From NCBI GenBank assembly GCA_021740825.1, contig JAIOZA010000001.1, positions 1 to 64,000 on the forward strand: 64,000 nt of DNA, read 5' to 3'. Positions 8,602 through 17,016 of the stretch are shown piece after piece (the first letter of the stretch is position 1; every line of letters starts with the position of its first letter). Source of the stretch: Bacteroidia bacterium. Its GTDB lineage: Bacteria; Bacteroidota; Bacteroidia; B-17B0; Aurantibacillaceae. The notes beneath the pieces are model-generated. The model was not told the origin of the DNA and did no database searches. It worked only from the letters and a program-made list of their open reading frames with translations. Both the position numbers and the translations under genes were made by a program.

Positions 8602-9675
8602 GTGATAAAGTATATAACTAAAAAAATATTATACAGCTTGCTTGTTTTATATGGAGTTATTACCGTCATATTTTTCTTATTTAATGTATTACCAGGAGAT
8701 CCAGCTACAATTATGCTTGGACAAAGAGCTAATAAAGATGCCATTGAAGCCATTCATAAGGATTTGGGAACAGATAGACCATTAATGGAACAATACGCCA
8801 TGTATTTAAATGATTTGTCTCCAATTTCTGTACATAATTATGTTAATAATGAAAGCCAATGGTTTTTAAATCCCGAAAAGTATAATTGGAAGCCAATTTT
8901 TGTTTTAGGAAATAAATCTGTGGTGATTAAATTACCCTATTTACGGCGCTCATACATAACTAAGCGACGTGTAGCCGATATTATTAAGGAAACCCTCCCT
9001 GAAACGGCTGTTTTAGCATTTACATCCATAGTAATTGCATCTATAATTGGTATTTTCTTGGGCATAATTAGCGCAGTCAAAAAAAACACCATTTATGACA
9101 GATTATCTCTTGTAATGGCAGTATTAGGAATGGCGGCTCCTTCCTTTTTTGTAGGGCTAATTATCGCATGGTTATTTGGATATGTACTAACGGATTATAC
9201 AGGCTTATCTCCCACTGGAAGTTTATATGATATAGATGTTTGGGAGGGCGAAAAAATGACCTTGAAAAATCTCATTTTGCCTGCCATAACTTTAGGCATT
9301 AGGCCGTTAGCAATTGTTGTTCAATTAATGAGAAGTTCATTATTGGACGTCATGAATCAAGATTACATAAGAACTGCTAAAGCAAAAGGACTTTCAATGT
9401 ATTCGGTAATAATTAAACACGCATTAAAAAACGCATTAAACCCTGTTGTAACTGCTATTTCGGGTTGGTTTGCAGGATTAATGGCAGGAGCAGTTTTTGT
9501 AGAATATATTTTTAGCTGGAAAGGTATTGGTTACGAAGTATTTGAAGCGTTAACTAAAAACGATTTACCGGTTGTAATGGGAGCAACCTTAATATTTGCT
9601 TCCATTTTTGTAGTTACTAATATATTTGTGGATATTGCCTATGGTATTTTAGATCCACGAGTTAGAGTTAAATAA
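8602..9675 (+). CDS. ABC transporter permease, DppB/OppB type
   Basis: Inner-membrane protein of 357 residues with six predicted membrane helices. The first is at residues 10-30; the next group begins near residue 135 after a periplasmic stretch with conserved-looking charged residues. The MetI-like permease core includes the EAA-loop region LRSSLLDVMNQDYIRTAKAK-G and the closing segment GILDPRVR, as in dipeptide/oligopeptide permeases DppB/OppB. The start is GTG at 8602 with no better ATG. No partner permease, ATPase or binding protein is adjacent, so in this genome the rest of the importer must lie elsewhere. It abuts tpiA with no spacer, so the two are probably cotranscribed although functionally unrelated. 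Confidence 0.88.
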   Translation: MIKYITKKILYSLLVLYGVITVIFFLFNVLPGDPATIMLGQRANKDAIEAIHKDLGTDRPLMEQYAMYLNDLSPISVHNYVNNESQWFLNPEKYNWKPIFVLGNKSVVIKLPYLRRSYITKRRVADIIKETLPETAVLAFTSIVIASIIGIFLGIISAVKKNTIYDRLSLVMAVLGMAAPSFFVGLIIAWLFGYVLTDYTGLSPTGSLYDIDVWEGEKMTLKNLILPAITLGIRPLAIVVQLMRSSLLDVMNQDYIRTAKAKGLSMYSVIIKHALKNALNPVVTAISGWFAGLMAGAVFVEYIFSWKGIGYEVFEALTKNDLPVVMGATLIFASIFVVTNIFVDIAYGILDPRVRVK

Positions 9676-10434
9676 ATGAGCAGACAAAAAATAGTTGCAG
9701 GAAATTGGAAAATGAATAAATCATTACAAGAAGGTAAAACTCTTGTACAAATGATTTTAAATCAGGTAAATGATTTTGATGAAGTTACTAAAATTATTAT
9801 TCCACCATTTACTTATTTAGATTCTATTAACTCCCAACTTTCAAAAAAAGAAAACTTTTTTTTAGGAGCGCAAAATTGCCATACAAATTCAGGTGGAGCT
9901 TTTACAGGAGAAATAAGTGCCAACATGCTTTCTTCCGTAGGTTGCAAATTTGTGCTTGTTGGTCATAGCGAAAGAAGACACTATTTTAATGAAAAGGATG
10001 GTGATTTTGTTTTAAAAATTAAAGAAGCTTTAAAAAATAACATACAACCTATTTTTTGCATTGGCGAAACCATTCATGAGCGAAAAACAGATAATCACTT
10101 TAAAGTAATTACTGAACAATTAACTAATGTAATAAAAGAATTTTCAATCGATGATTTTGCTAAATTTATTTTAGCTTACGAACCAGTTTGGGCTATTGGT
10201 ACCGGAGAAACAGCAACTGCCCAGCAAGCTCAAGAAATGCATGCTTTTATAAGAGGTGTTGTAGCTGATATTTATGATTCAAATAGTGCTAATAACGTCG
10301 CAATATTATACGGCGGAAGTTGCAATGCACAAAACGCTCAAGAATTATTTAAATGCAAAGATGTTGATGGAGGATTAATTGGAGGTGCTTCCTTAAATGC
10401 TGATGATTTTTGTAAAATTATTTTTTCTTTTTAG
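9676..10434 (+). CDS. tpiA: Triosephosphate isomerase
   Basis: TIM-barrel enzyme of 252 residues that interconverts dihydroxyacetone phosphate and glyceraldehyde-3-phosphate in glycolysis/gluconeogenesis. The catalytic residues are all visible: Lys12 in AGNWKMNKS, the electrophilic His in LVGHSERR (about residue 97), and the base Glu in AYEPVWAIGTGETA (about residue 170). The phosphate-binding YGGS and GGLIGGAS motifs lie near the C-terminus. The length is standard. The ATG directly follows the stop codon of the permease gene. Downstream lies a long hairpin-forming repeat before prmA. Confidence 0.98.
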   Translation: MSRQKIVAGNWKMNKSLQEGKTLVQMILNQVNDFDEVTKIIIPPFTYLDSINSQLSKKENFFLGAQNCHTNSGGAFTGEISANMLSSVGCKFVLVGHSERRHYFNEKDGDFVLKIKEALKNNIQPIFCIGETIHERKTDNHFKVITEQLTNVIKEFSIDDFAKFILAYEPVWAIGTGETATAQQAQEMHAFIRGVVADIYDSNSANNVAILYGGSCNAQNAQELFKCKDVDGGLIGGASLNADDFCKIIFSF

Positions 10435-10446
10435 ATACGAAAAATA

Positions 10447-10519
10447 ATTACGAATTTATACGAATATACGAATCTGTGTTTTGTAACTAGATTCGTATAT
10501 TCGTATTTTAATTCGTAAT
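10447..10519. repeat. Hairpin repeat related to the ends of the GxxExxY unit
   Basis: A long imperfect inverted repeat: left arm 10447-10475, right arm 10489-10519, and 13-nt loop. The left arm contains ACGAATATACGAATCTGTGT (10460-10479), identical base for base to 34772-34791 at the edge of the GxxExxY gene, and the right arm carries the complementary TTCGTATATTCGTAT. It looks like both ends of that unit joined without the gene. It lies between tpiA and prmA. Confidence 0.85.
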
Positions 10520-10547
10520 CAAAATATATCATTCGTAATTAAACAAA

Positions 10548-11372
10548 ATGGACTATATACAATATTCATTTACCGTTACTCCAGCTGAACCAGGATCCGA
10601 TATTTTAATTGCTTTATTAGCTGATTTAGGTTTTGAAAGTTTTACACAAAATGAGTCAGGACTAGAAGCCTATATTCAAGAAGAATTTGATAATGAATCT
10701 TCAGTGAAAGAACTCAGTTTTGAAGACTTTGGTTTTTTGTACACACGAACTGAAATTCCTAAAACAAATTGGAACGAAGAGTGGGAGAAAAATTTTAATC
10801 CTGTTTATGTAGATGATTTAGTTTGTATTAGAGCCCATTTTCATCCAGCCTCAAAAAATGTAAAACACGACATTGTCATTACTCCAAAAATGAGTTTTGG
10901 AACTGGTCATCATGATACAACATGGTTGGTTAGCAAAACAATGTTTAGCCTTGATTTTAAAAATGCTGCTGTTTTAGACATGGGTTGTGGCACTGGAATT
11001 TTGGCTATTTTGGCCAAACAACTTGGTGCTACTAAAATTTTAGGAATTGATATTGATGATTGGAGTATAGAAAATTCTAATGAAAATGCAGCCATCAATA
11101 ATGCCTCAAATATTGAATTTAAAAAAGGCGACGCATCAAGTTTACCAACAACCCAAACGTTTGAAATAATACTCGCCAACATCAATAAAAATGTATTAAA
11201 AAAAGATTTACCGGCTTACTTTACTTGTCTCAAAAAAGATGGATATTTATTATTAAGTGGTTTTTTTACAACTGATGTAGATGAGTTAAAGCAATTAGCA
11301 ATAACTACAGGATTTGAATTTATTGAAAGCTACCAAAAAAATGAATGGGCCGTTATTAAATTAAAAAAATAA
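10548..11372 (+). CDS. prmA: Ribosomal protein L11 methyltransferase
   Basis: SAM-dependent methyltransferase of 274 residues that trimethylates ribosomal protein L11. The N-terminal substrate-recognition domain (about 1-85) is followed by the PrmA signature ITPKMSFGTGHHDTT (about 108-122). The SAM-binding motif VLDMGCGTGILAILA is at about 143-157, and the catalytic-region motif ILANINKNVL follows near residue 207. The length is typical of the Bacteroidota form, which is slightly shorter than the E. coli enzyme (293). It lies in a + strand run but is separated from tpiA by the hairpin repeat. Confidence 0.97.
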   Translation: MDYIQYSFTVTPAEPGSDILIALLADLGFESFTQNESGLEAYIQEEFDNESSVKELSFEDFGFLYTRTEIPKTNWNEEWEKNFNPVYVDDLVCIRAHFHPASKNVKHDIVITPKMSFGTGHHDTTWLVSKTMFSLDFKNAAVLDMGCGTGILAILAKQLGATKILGIDIDDWSIENSNENAAINNASNIEFKKGDASSLPTTQTFEIILANINKNVLKKDLPAYFTCLKKDGYLLLSGFFTTDVDELKQLAITTGFEFIESYQKNEWAVIKLKK

Positions 11373-11378
11373 ATGTAA

Positions 11379-11873
11379 ATGAATCCAACTTTTACTGAGA
11401 TACAAAAATTTAATAAATGGTGGATGTATATTTTGTTTTCCTCTCCTTTTTTATTTGTTAGTTTTTCATTTCTCTTAGCGCAACTTAATGTAATTGTGCC
11501 GAAAGGTGAAGAAAAATCACCGATCGAAGTTATCATCATACTAATTTTTTGTCTTTTATTTTTAATTTGGGGAATAAGCACTTCTTTAATAACACAAATA
11601 AATGAAAAAGGCATCAGCGCTCAATTTAAAGGCATTCCATTTTGCAATAAAAATTTTACTTGGGATGAAATTCAATCTATTGATGTGATCGAATATTCTC
11701 CATTAATAGATTATGGAGGTTGGGGTGTGCGAATGGGTTTTAATGGCTGGTGCTATAATGTTTCAGGAAAAATTGGAATTAAATTTACTCGAACCAATGG
11801 TAAACCTTTTTTAATTGGAACTCAGCAAAAAGAAGAAGCTGAAAAAATAATCAAACACTATTTTAATAAATAA
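11379..11873 (+). CDS. Small membrane protein, PH-like/DUF6141-like
   Basis: Protein of 164 residues, 6 bp after prmA and 4 bp before the FAD-oxidase gene. Two hydrophobic segments form a hairpin (about 17-37 and 50-72). They are followed by a soluble C-terminal domain with the block EYSPLIDYGGWGVR, a Trp- and Gly-rich turn (GFNGWCYNVSG) and a final helix. This two-helix plus beta-domain layout resembles bacterial PH-like membrane proteins; the GGWGxR/AYNVSG-like block reminds me of DUF6141, but I cannot confirm that without a search. No enzymatic motif is seen and the function is unknown. Confidence 0.6.
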   Translation: MNPTFTEIQKFNKWWMYILFSSPFLFVSFSFLLAQLNVIVPKGEEKSPIEVIIILIFCLLFLIWGISTSLITQINEKGISAQFKGIPFCNKNFTWDEIQSIDVIEYSPLIDYGGWGVRMGFNGWCYNVSGKIGIKFTRTNGKPFLIGTQQKEEAEKIIKHYFNK

Positions 11874-11877
11874 AATA

Positions 11878-13281
11878 ATGACTTACACTAAAATAAATTC
11901 AATTCACATAAGCTTATTAAAGCAAATTGTAGATGCTGCAGATGTTTTAACTGATACTGATAATTTAGAAAAATATGGCAAAGACGAAACAGAGGATTTA
12001 TTATATAAGCCCGAAGTTGTTGTAAAGCCTAAAACCGTTAGTCAGATTTCGAAAATCATGAAACTGGCTAATGCAAACAATATAACTGTTACCGCGCGTG
12101 GTTCTGGCACAGGCTTAAGCGGTGGTGCATTACCAATTCATGGTGGGATTATAATTAGTATGGAACGTTTTAATAATATCCTGCAAATAGATGAACGCAA
12201 TTTACAAGCAACTGTTGAACCAGGGGTTATAAATTATATATTTCAAGAAGAAGTTAAAAAAGTGGGATTATTTTATCCTCCTGATCCAGCAAGCTGGGGA
12301 AGTTGTTCATTAGGTGGCAATGTTGCACACAGCAGCGGTGGACCAAAAGCAGTTAAATACGGAACTACCAGAGATTATGTTTTAAATATTGAAATGGTGC
12401 TACCTAATGGTGATATTATTTGGACAGGCGCTAATACTTTAAAATATTCAACAGGCTATAATTTAACACATTTAATGGTAGGTAGCGAAGGAACTTTAGG
12501 CATTATTACAAAAATTGTTTTTAAATTAATTCCTTTACCAAAATTCGATTTATTAATGTTGGTTCCATTTACCTCTGCTGAAAAAGCATGTGAAGCAGTT
12601 GGAGCAACTTTTAGAGCAGGTATTACGCCAAGCGCCATGGAATTTATGGAACGTGATGCCATTGATTGGAGTATTAAATATGCAGGCGAAGTAAATTTTA
12701 CAATTAAACCAGAGTGGCAAGCATTATTGTTAATTGAAGTTGATGGAAATAATATGGATGTATTATTTAATGATTGTGAAACCATTAGTAACATTATGAC
12801 CGAGCACGGTTGTGATGATATTTTAATGGCCGATAGTGCTGAGCAAAAAGCATCGCTTTGGAAAATAAGACGTAAAGTTGGAGAGGCTGTAAAAAGTAAT
12901 TCTGTTTATAAAGAAGAAGATACCGTGGTGCCGAGAGCAGAGCTTCCACTGCTTTTAAAAGGTGTAAAAGAAATAGGTGCTAAATATGGTTTTAAAAGTG
13001 TTTGCTACGGGCATGCAGGTGATGGAAATTTACACGTTAACATCATAAAAGGCGACTTATCAGATTCGGTTTGGGAAACGGAATTACCAAAAGGTATTAT
13101 AGAAATATTTGAACTATGTAAAAAATTAGGCGGTACAATCAGTGGTGAACATGGTATTGGTTTAGTTCAAAAAGATTATTTAGCTATTGTTTTTCCTGAA
13201 TATCAATTAGAATTAATGAGAAATATAAAAAAACTATTTGATCCAAATTTAATTTTAAACCCAGGTAAAATGGTTTTTTAA
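11878..13281 (+). CDS. FAD-linked oxidase, GlcD / D-lactate dehydrogenase type
   Basis: Flavoprotein of 467 residues of the FAD-binding-4 / FAD-oxidase-C family (glycolate oxidase subunit GlcD, D-lactate or D-2-hydroxyacid dehydrogenases). The PCMH FAD-binding motif VTARGSGTGLSGGALP is near residue 72 and DPASWGSCSLGGN near residue 140. The C-terminal substrate domain has the metal/substrate-site histidines in CYGHAGDGNLHVNI (about 380) and SGEHGIG (about 425). It oxidises a 2-hydroxyacid to a 2-ketoacid and passes electrons to a quinone or another acceptor. No GlcE/GlcF partner is adjacent, although a separate Fe-S module of related type exists near 43-45 kb. The exact substrate cannot be assigned. 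Confidence 0.9.
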   Translation: MTYTKINSIHISLLKQIVDAADVLTDTDNLEKYGKDETEDLLYKPEVVVKPKTVSQISKIMKLANANNITVTARGSGTGLSGGALPIHGGIIISMERFNNILQIDERNLQATVEPGVINYIFQEEVKKVGLFYPPDPASWGSCSLGGNVAHSSGGPKAVKYGTTRDYVLNIEMVLPNGDIIWTGANTLKYSTGYNLTHLMVGSEGTLGIITKIVFKLIPLPKFDLLMLVPFTSAEKACEAVGATFRAGITPSAMEFMERDAIDWSIKYAGEVNFTIKPEWQALLLIEVDGNNMDVLFNDCETISNIMTEHGCDDILMADSAEQKASLWKIRRKVGEAVKSNSVYKEEDTVVPRAELPLLLKGVKEIGAKYGFKSVCYGHAGDGNLHVNIIKGDLSDSVWETELPKGIIEIFELCKKLGGTISGEHGIGLVQKDYLAIVFPEYQLELMRNIKKLFDPNLILNPGKMVF

Positions 13282-13339
13282 AAATTTTGAAACCATAATT
13301 TTATTAAATATATTTGATAAACAATTAAAACACAAATAC

Positions 13340-14392
13340 ATGAAAAAAACTTTACTTTCACTATTTACTATTTTTGGGTTAGCAATGACTTCTCAAACAT
13401 TAACTCAAGCAAATCATGCACCAATGGATGGTTTTAAATATGAATTATTTCAATGTGATACTAATAGCATAACATCTGGAGCATCGGGGGCAGGAGCTAC
13501 TTGGAATTTCACTTCCTTAGCTACAACAACTGCAGCAATTGCAAATTATACTACCGCAGTAGCTTCAAATACTACTTATGCAGCTGCCGATATTTCCATC
13601 TCTGCTTCAGCTATGGATATTGCCTATTATAAATCATCTGCTGCTGATTTAAAATATTATGGTGGTGATGTTTCTTTTGGCTTTGTTTCAGGAAATGTAA
13701 TTTATAGCAATCCGGCAATTTATGCAACTTATCCTATGGGATTAAATGCAAGTGTAACATCAACGCCCTCAGGCTCTATAAGTGTATTTGGAAATAATGG
13801 TGTAATTGGTGGAACAGTGACAGCCTTGGCTGATGGAACTGGAACTTTGAATATTGATGCGCCAGGCGCAGCTGCTGGAACTACATTAAAATCATTCACA
13901 AATGTTACTCGTGTTAAAACAACAGAAAATTTATCCGGCAATATTAATGTTGGTCTCCCTATTACTTATACAATTTCTAGAGTAAATTATGACTATTATT
14001 CGCCGACAGCATCGAGAGCTGCTCTGCTTACAATATCAAATAGCACTATCATATTAAATGCACTCACAGGTCCTACTGTTAACGTTACAAAAGCTATTAC
14101 AGTACAAAACAATTACAATGTTGTTAGTATTAATGAAAATAAAATAAATAATATTCAATTATCAGTATTCCCCAATCCTGCAATAAATTCAATTAATTTT
14201 ACAACTACAAGCGCCGAAGCTACTAATGTAGTTGCTTACGATATATCAGGTAAGGCAGTTTGCTCTGAAGCTATCGAATCGGGTAAAGCTAAAATAAATA
14301 CAAGTAATTTTACTTCTGGAATTTACATGTACCGTGTTGTTGGAAAATATAATCAGGTACTAACTACCGGCAAATTTACGGTCAGTAAATAA
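13340..14392 (+). CDS. T9SS type A sorting-domain protein
   Basis: Exported protein of 350 residues. It has a signal peptide (MKKTLLSLFTIFGLAMTSQ), a middle region rich in Ala, Thr, Ser and Asn without a family I recognise, and a C-terminal T9SS type A domain. That domain begins at about residue 274 with LSVFPNPAINSINF and contains the usual VVAYDISGK and FTSGIYMYRV segments and a terminal KFTVSK. The domain directs the protein across the outer membrane through the type IX secretion system, after which it is usually cleaved and anchored or released. The cargo region resembles repetitive surface proteins of Bacteroidota; function unknown. The next gene begins 3 bp after its stop, overlapping its apparent terminator. 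Confidence 0.88.
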   Translation: MKKTLLSLFTIFGLAMTSQTLTQANHAPMDGFKYELFQCDTNSITSGASGAGATWNFTSLATTTAAIANYTTAVASNTTYAAADISISASAMDIAYYKSSAADLKYYGGDVSFGFVSGNVIYSNPAIYATYPMGLNASVTSTPSGSISVFGNNGVIGGTVTALADGTGTLNIDAPGAAAGTTLKSFTNVTRVKTTENLSGNINVGLPITYTISRVNYDYYSPTASRAALLTISNSTIILNALTGPTVNVTKAITVQNNYNVVSINENKINNIQLSVFPNPAINSINFTTTSAEATNVVAYDISGKAVCSEAIESGKAKINTSNFTSGIYMYRVVGKYNQVLTTGKFTVSK

Positions 14393-14395
14393 TTT

Positions 14396-16066
14396 ATGCA
14401 AAACAACATTTACAAAGCCTTATCCGCCAATTGGCGGATGGGCTTTTGTTTTTTTACATTGGTTAGCTTCTTTATTTTTTATTCCTGCTCAAATGAAATA
14501 AAAAAGGAAGATATTATTGTAAAAAAAAATGTGCCTCAAGATTTAGATAAAGAAATTAAAAACCTACTTTCCGATTACATCACAAATGATTCAACTATTA
14601 TCATTGATTCAGTTCCCTTATCATGCTATTACTACTTTAAACTATTGTATAATCAAAAATTAGTTTGGTTTAATCAATCTGCTTTAAGTCCAAAAGGCGA
14701 TAGCTTATTAAAATTAATTCGAAATAGTTTATACTATGGATTGATTCCTAGTCAATATCATTTTACAGAAATTAGTAGTCAACTTGATTCCATTCATTCA
14801 AATAAAGATTTAATTAACGTAACCTCATTAGTAAAGGTCGATTTATTAATGAGTGATGCCTATTATTTAATGGGAGCACATTTAAACAAAGGACGTTTTT
14901 ATTCTGATAGTTTACTATTACAAACTAATTTCAATAAGTTAGATAAAGGTTGGGATAGCGTTTTATTTAGTGGATATAATACAGGAAATTTAAAAGCAGC
15001 ATTAGATTCGTTAGAACCCAAATTTTACAATTACAAAATACTAAAAAAAGAATTAGCAAATATTTTGAATGATGAATCATTATTTCAAATAGATTCTATT
15101 CCATTTGTATCAGAAAAAGACTCGTTAAAAAAAGTACAATTAATAAAATCGAGTTTAATTAAGCAGGGCTTTTATGATACCTCTTCTGCGGCAAATGACA
15201 GTATTAAGTTGGCTAAAGCTATAAATAAACTACAAAAAAAATGGTTTATAGAACCTGATGGAAAAATTGGAAAATACACCAAGCAAGCTTTTTCATATAA
15301 CAGAGAAAAAATTATTAAACAAATCTGCATGTCGATGGAACGTTGGCGTTGGGAAAATAAATTTCCTGATAAATATGCGTTCATTAATATTCCGGCATTT
15401 TGGTTAACTGTTTTTGAAAAAGATACTGTAGTGATGCAATCTGCTATTGTTTGTGGTACAACAGAAAATCAAACTCCCATATTAAAAAGTAAAATTGATC
15501 ACATGCTAATTTATCCTTATTGGAATGTACCAGTAAGTATTGCCACAAAAGAAATTTTACCAGCAGTACAACGAGATACTTCCTACCTAAGAAGAAAAAA
15601 CTTTGAAGTATTAGGTGCAAAAGATGCTGTTTTAGATTATAAAAAAATACCATGGAAAAAATACTCAAAAGATTACTTACCAGTTCGCTTTAGACAGCGC
15701 ATTGGAGAAGAAAATAGCTTAGGCGTTGTTAAATTTAATTTCAATAATCCATTTGGAGTTTATTTGCATGATACTAATTCGAAACGCTATTTTAAAACAA
15801 GTAATCGTTCTCAAAGTCACGGCTGTATTCGTTTAGAAAACTTCATTGACTTTGCTGATTTTTTAATAAGAGACGATAGTGTGCATTATAAACATGATAG
15901 TTTACAGCTATATTTTACAAAACACGAACAACGAAAAATAAGATTAATAAAGCCATTGCCAATTTACACTCGCTACTATACAAGTCACGCTGATAGTACT
16001 GGACTAAAACTATATATTGATGTGTATAAAAAAGACGAGGAAATGATGAAGTTGATTTATAAATAG
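14396..16066 (+). CDS. L,D-transpeptidase (YcbB/LdtD-like), lipoprotein
   Basis: Protein of 556 residues. The N-terminus has a hydrophobic segment ending in a lipobox (IFYSCSN), so it is a likely lipoprotein. A scaffold domain (about 80-250) and a peptidoglycan-binding-like segment (about 255-310) are followed by a YkuD catalytic domain with the active-site Cys477 in the motif SHGCIRLEN. It cross-links peptidoglycan stem peptides (3-3 links) or links proteins to them in the periplasm. Two starts are possible: ATG 14396, giving an n-region with Lys and Arg, or ATG 14438, just before the hydrophobic core. A terminator-like palindrome overlaps both. I keep the upstream start because it supplies positive charge to the signal peptide. 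Confidence 0.88.
   Translation: MQNNIYKALSANWRMGFCFFTLVSFFIFYSCSNEIKKEDIIVKKNVPQDLDKEIKNLLSDYITNDSTIIIDSVPLSCYYYFKLLYNQKLVWFNQSALSPKGDSLLKLIRNSLYYGLIPSQYHFTEISSQLDSIHSNKDLINVTSLVKVDLLMSDAYYLMGAHLNKGRFYSDSLLLQTNFNKLDKGWDSVLFSGYNTGNLKAALDSLEPKFYNYKILKKELANILNDESLFQIDSIPFVSEKDSLKKVQLIKSSLIKQGFYDTSSAANDSIKLAKAINKLQKKWFIEPDGKIGKYTKQAFSYNREKIIKQICMSMERWRWENKFPDKYAFINIPAFWLTVFEKDTVVMQSAIVCGTTENQTPILKSKIDHMLIYPYWNVPVSIATKEILPAVQRDTSYLRRKNFEVLGAKDAVLDYKKIPWKKYSKDYLPVRFRQRIGEENSLGVVKFNFNNPFGVYLHDTNSKRYFKTSNRSQSHGCIRLENFIDFADFLIRDDSVHYKHDSLQLYFTKHEQRKIRLIKPLPIYTRYYTSHADSTGLKLYIDVYKKDEEMMKLIYK
14414..14455 (+). terminator. Terminator-like hairpin around an 18-bp palindrome inside the L,D-transpeptidase 5' end
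   Basis: The inner part ATCCGCCAATTGGCGGAT (14422-14439) is a perfect palindrome. It is flanked by AAAGCC (14414-14419) and GGCTTT (14441-14446), which pair, and is followed by a run of Ts (14449-14455). This has the form of a Rho-independent terminator for the T9SS gene, yet it lies within the reading frame that starts at 14396. Confidence 0.6.
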
Positions 16067-16135
16067 AAGCGATGAAAGATTTATGATATTCAATTAAAAT
16101 AATCTTATGTCTTTAATCTTAAATCCTTTAATCAA

Positions 16136-17011
16136 TTACTGCGCTACTCCTTCTTTAAATCCAACGGCGCTCATGCTAAACCATCCAACAACCTTCACTT
16201 TATCAGTAGTTGTATTGGTAATATTTGTTTTAATATTTTCGGGACTCGTAGCAAACAAACCGGAATTTGTAGTTTGCGCTTGAACTTGAGCTAAAAAATT
16301 ATAGGTTTCTATGTCAATGGAGTGAATTTCAACTCGACATACGTCAAATTTCTGAAATAATTCACCAAAGGGTGTAATACCTTCGGCAATAGGAGGAATA
16401 AATGGAAATCCATCTGCACCAGTACCATAAGTGCCGTCTATACAAATATTTATATCAGCACCTTTATTAAAAAATACACCATTTCTGAATGATTTTATCC
16501 AGTAATAATCGGTCGTATCACCAGGTACATCAAAACCTAAGAATGCAAACTTGTAACCTGACTTCGTGTTTCCGAATCCTCCTCCTTCATCAAACTTAGA
16601 TACTAAACTATCCACTTTAGAAGAACGCTTCATGCGCGAAGTAGCTGTAAATATATTATTTTGATGAATTACAGTTAACTGATAATTATGTCCAATTTTT
16701 CCTAATGTATCGTTGGGAGCTAAATTGTATAAATAATTTCCATCGCCATTACTATCAGTAAATGTATAGCTAACACCTGCGGTTAAATCTTTTATACTAA
16801 CACTTGCACCTGTTACGGGATAGTTTTGAGCTTGACTAAAATAATCATCTGCATAAGTCAATCTAATTTTTTGCACCGAACGCATGTTATTTATAAATGC
16901 GTCGACGGTTAAAATTGGCTCGCCTTTATCTAATTTGACTTGAACAACATCTTCGCAAGATGTTAATACAAAAGCAGCTAATAGAACAAAAAATAATTTA
17001 ATCGTTTTCAT
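16136..17011 (-). CDS. DUF4249 lipoprotein, partner of the TonB receptor
   Basis: Lipoprotein of 291 residues with signal peptide and lipobox (FVLTSCED) followed by a DUF4249 domain. The Ig/transthyretin-like N-terminal beta sandwich (VTGASVSIKDL, about 65-80) is characteristic. DUF4249 proteins are encoded next to TonB-dependent receptors in Bacteroidota and probably sit on the outer membrane as accessory surface lipoproteins, comparable in position to SusD. Here the gene starts 5 bp after the stop of the upstream TonB-receptor gene, so the pair is an operon. Substrate is unknown; the absence of a SusD homologue, sigma or anti-sigma gene argues against a polysaccharide-utilisation locus. Confidence 0.85.
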   Translation of the reverse strand: MKTIKLFFVLLAAFVLTSCEDVVQVKLDKGEPILTVDAFINNMRSVQKIRLTYADDYFSQAQNYPVTGASVSIKDLTAGVSYTFTDSNGDGNYLYNLAPNDTLGKIGHNYQLTVIHQNNIFTATSRMKRSSKVDSLVSKFDEGGGFGNTKSGYKFAFLGFDVPGDTTDYYWIKSFRNGVFFNKGADINICIDGTYGTGADGFPFIPPIAEGITPFGELFQKFDVCRVEIHSIDIETYNFLAQVQAQTTNSGLFATSPENIKTNITNTTTDKVKVVGWFSMSAVGFKEGVAQ

Positions 17012-17016
17012 AAATC

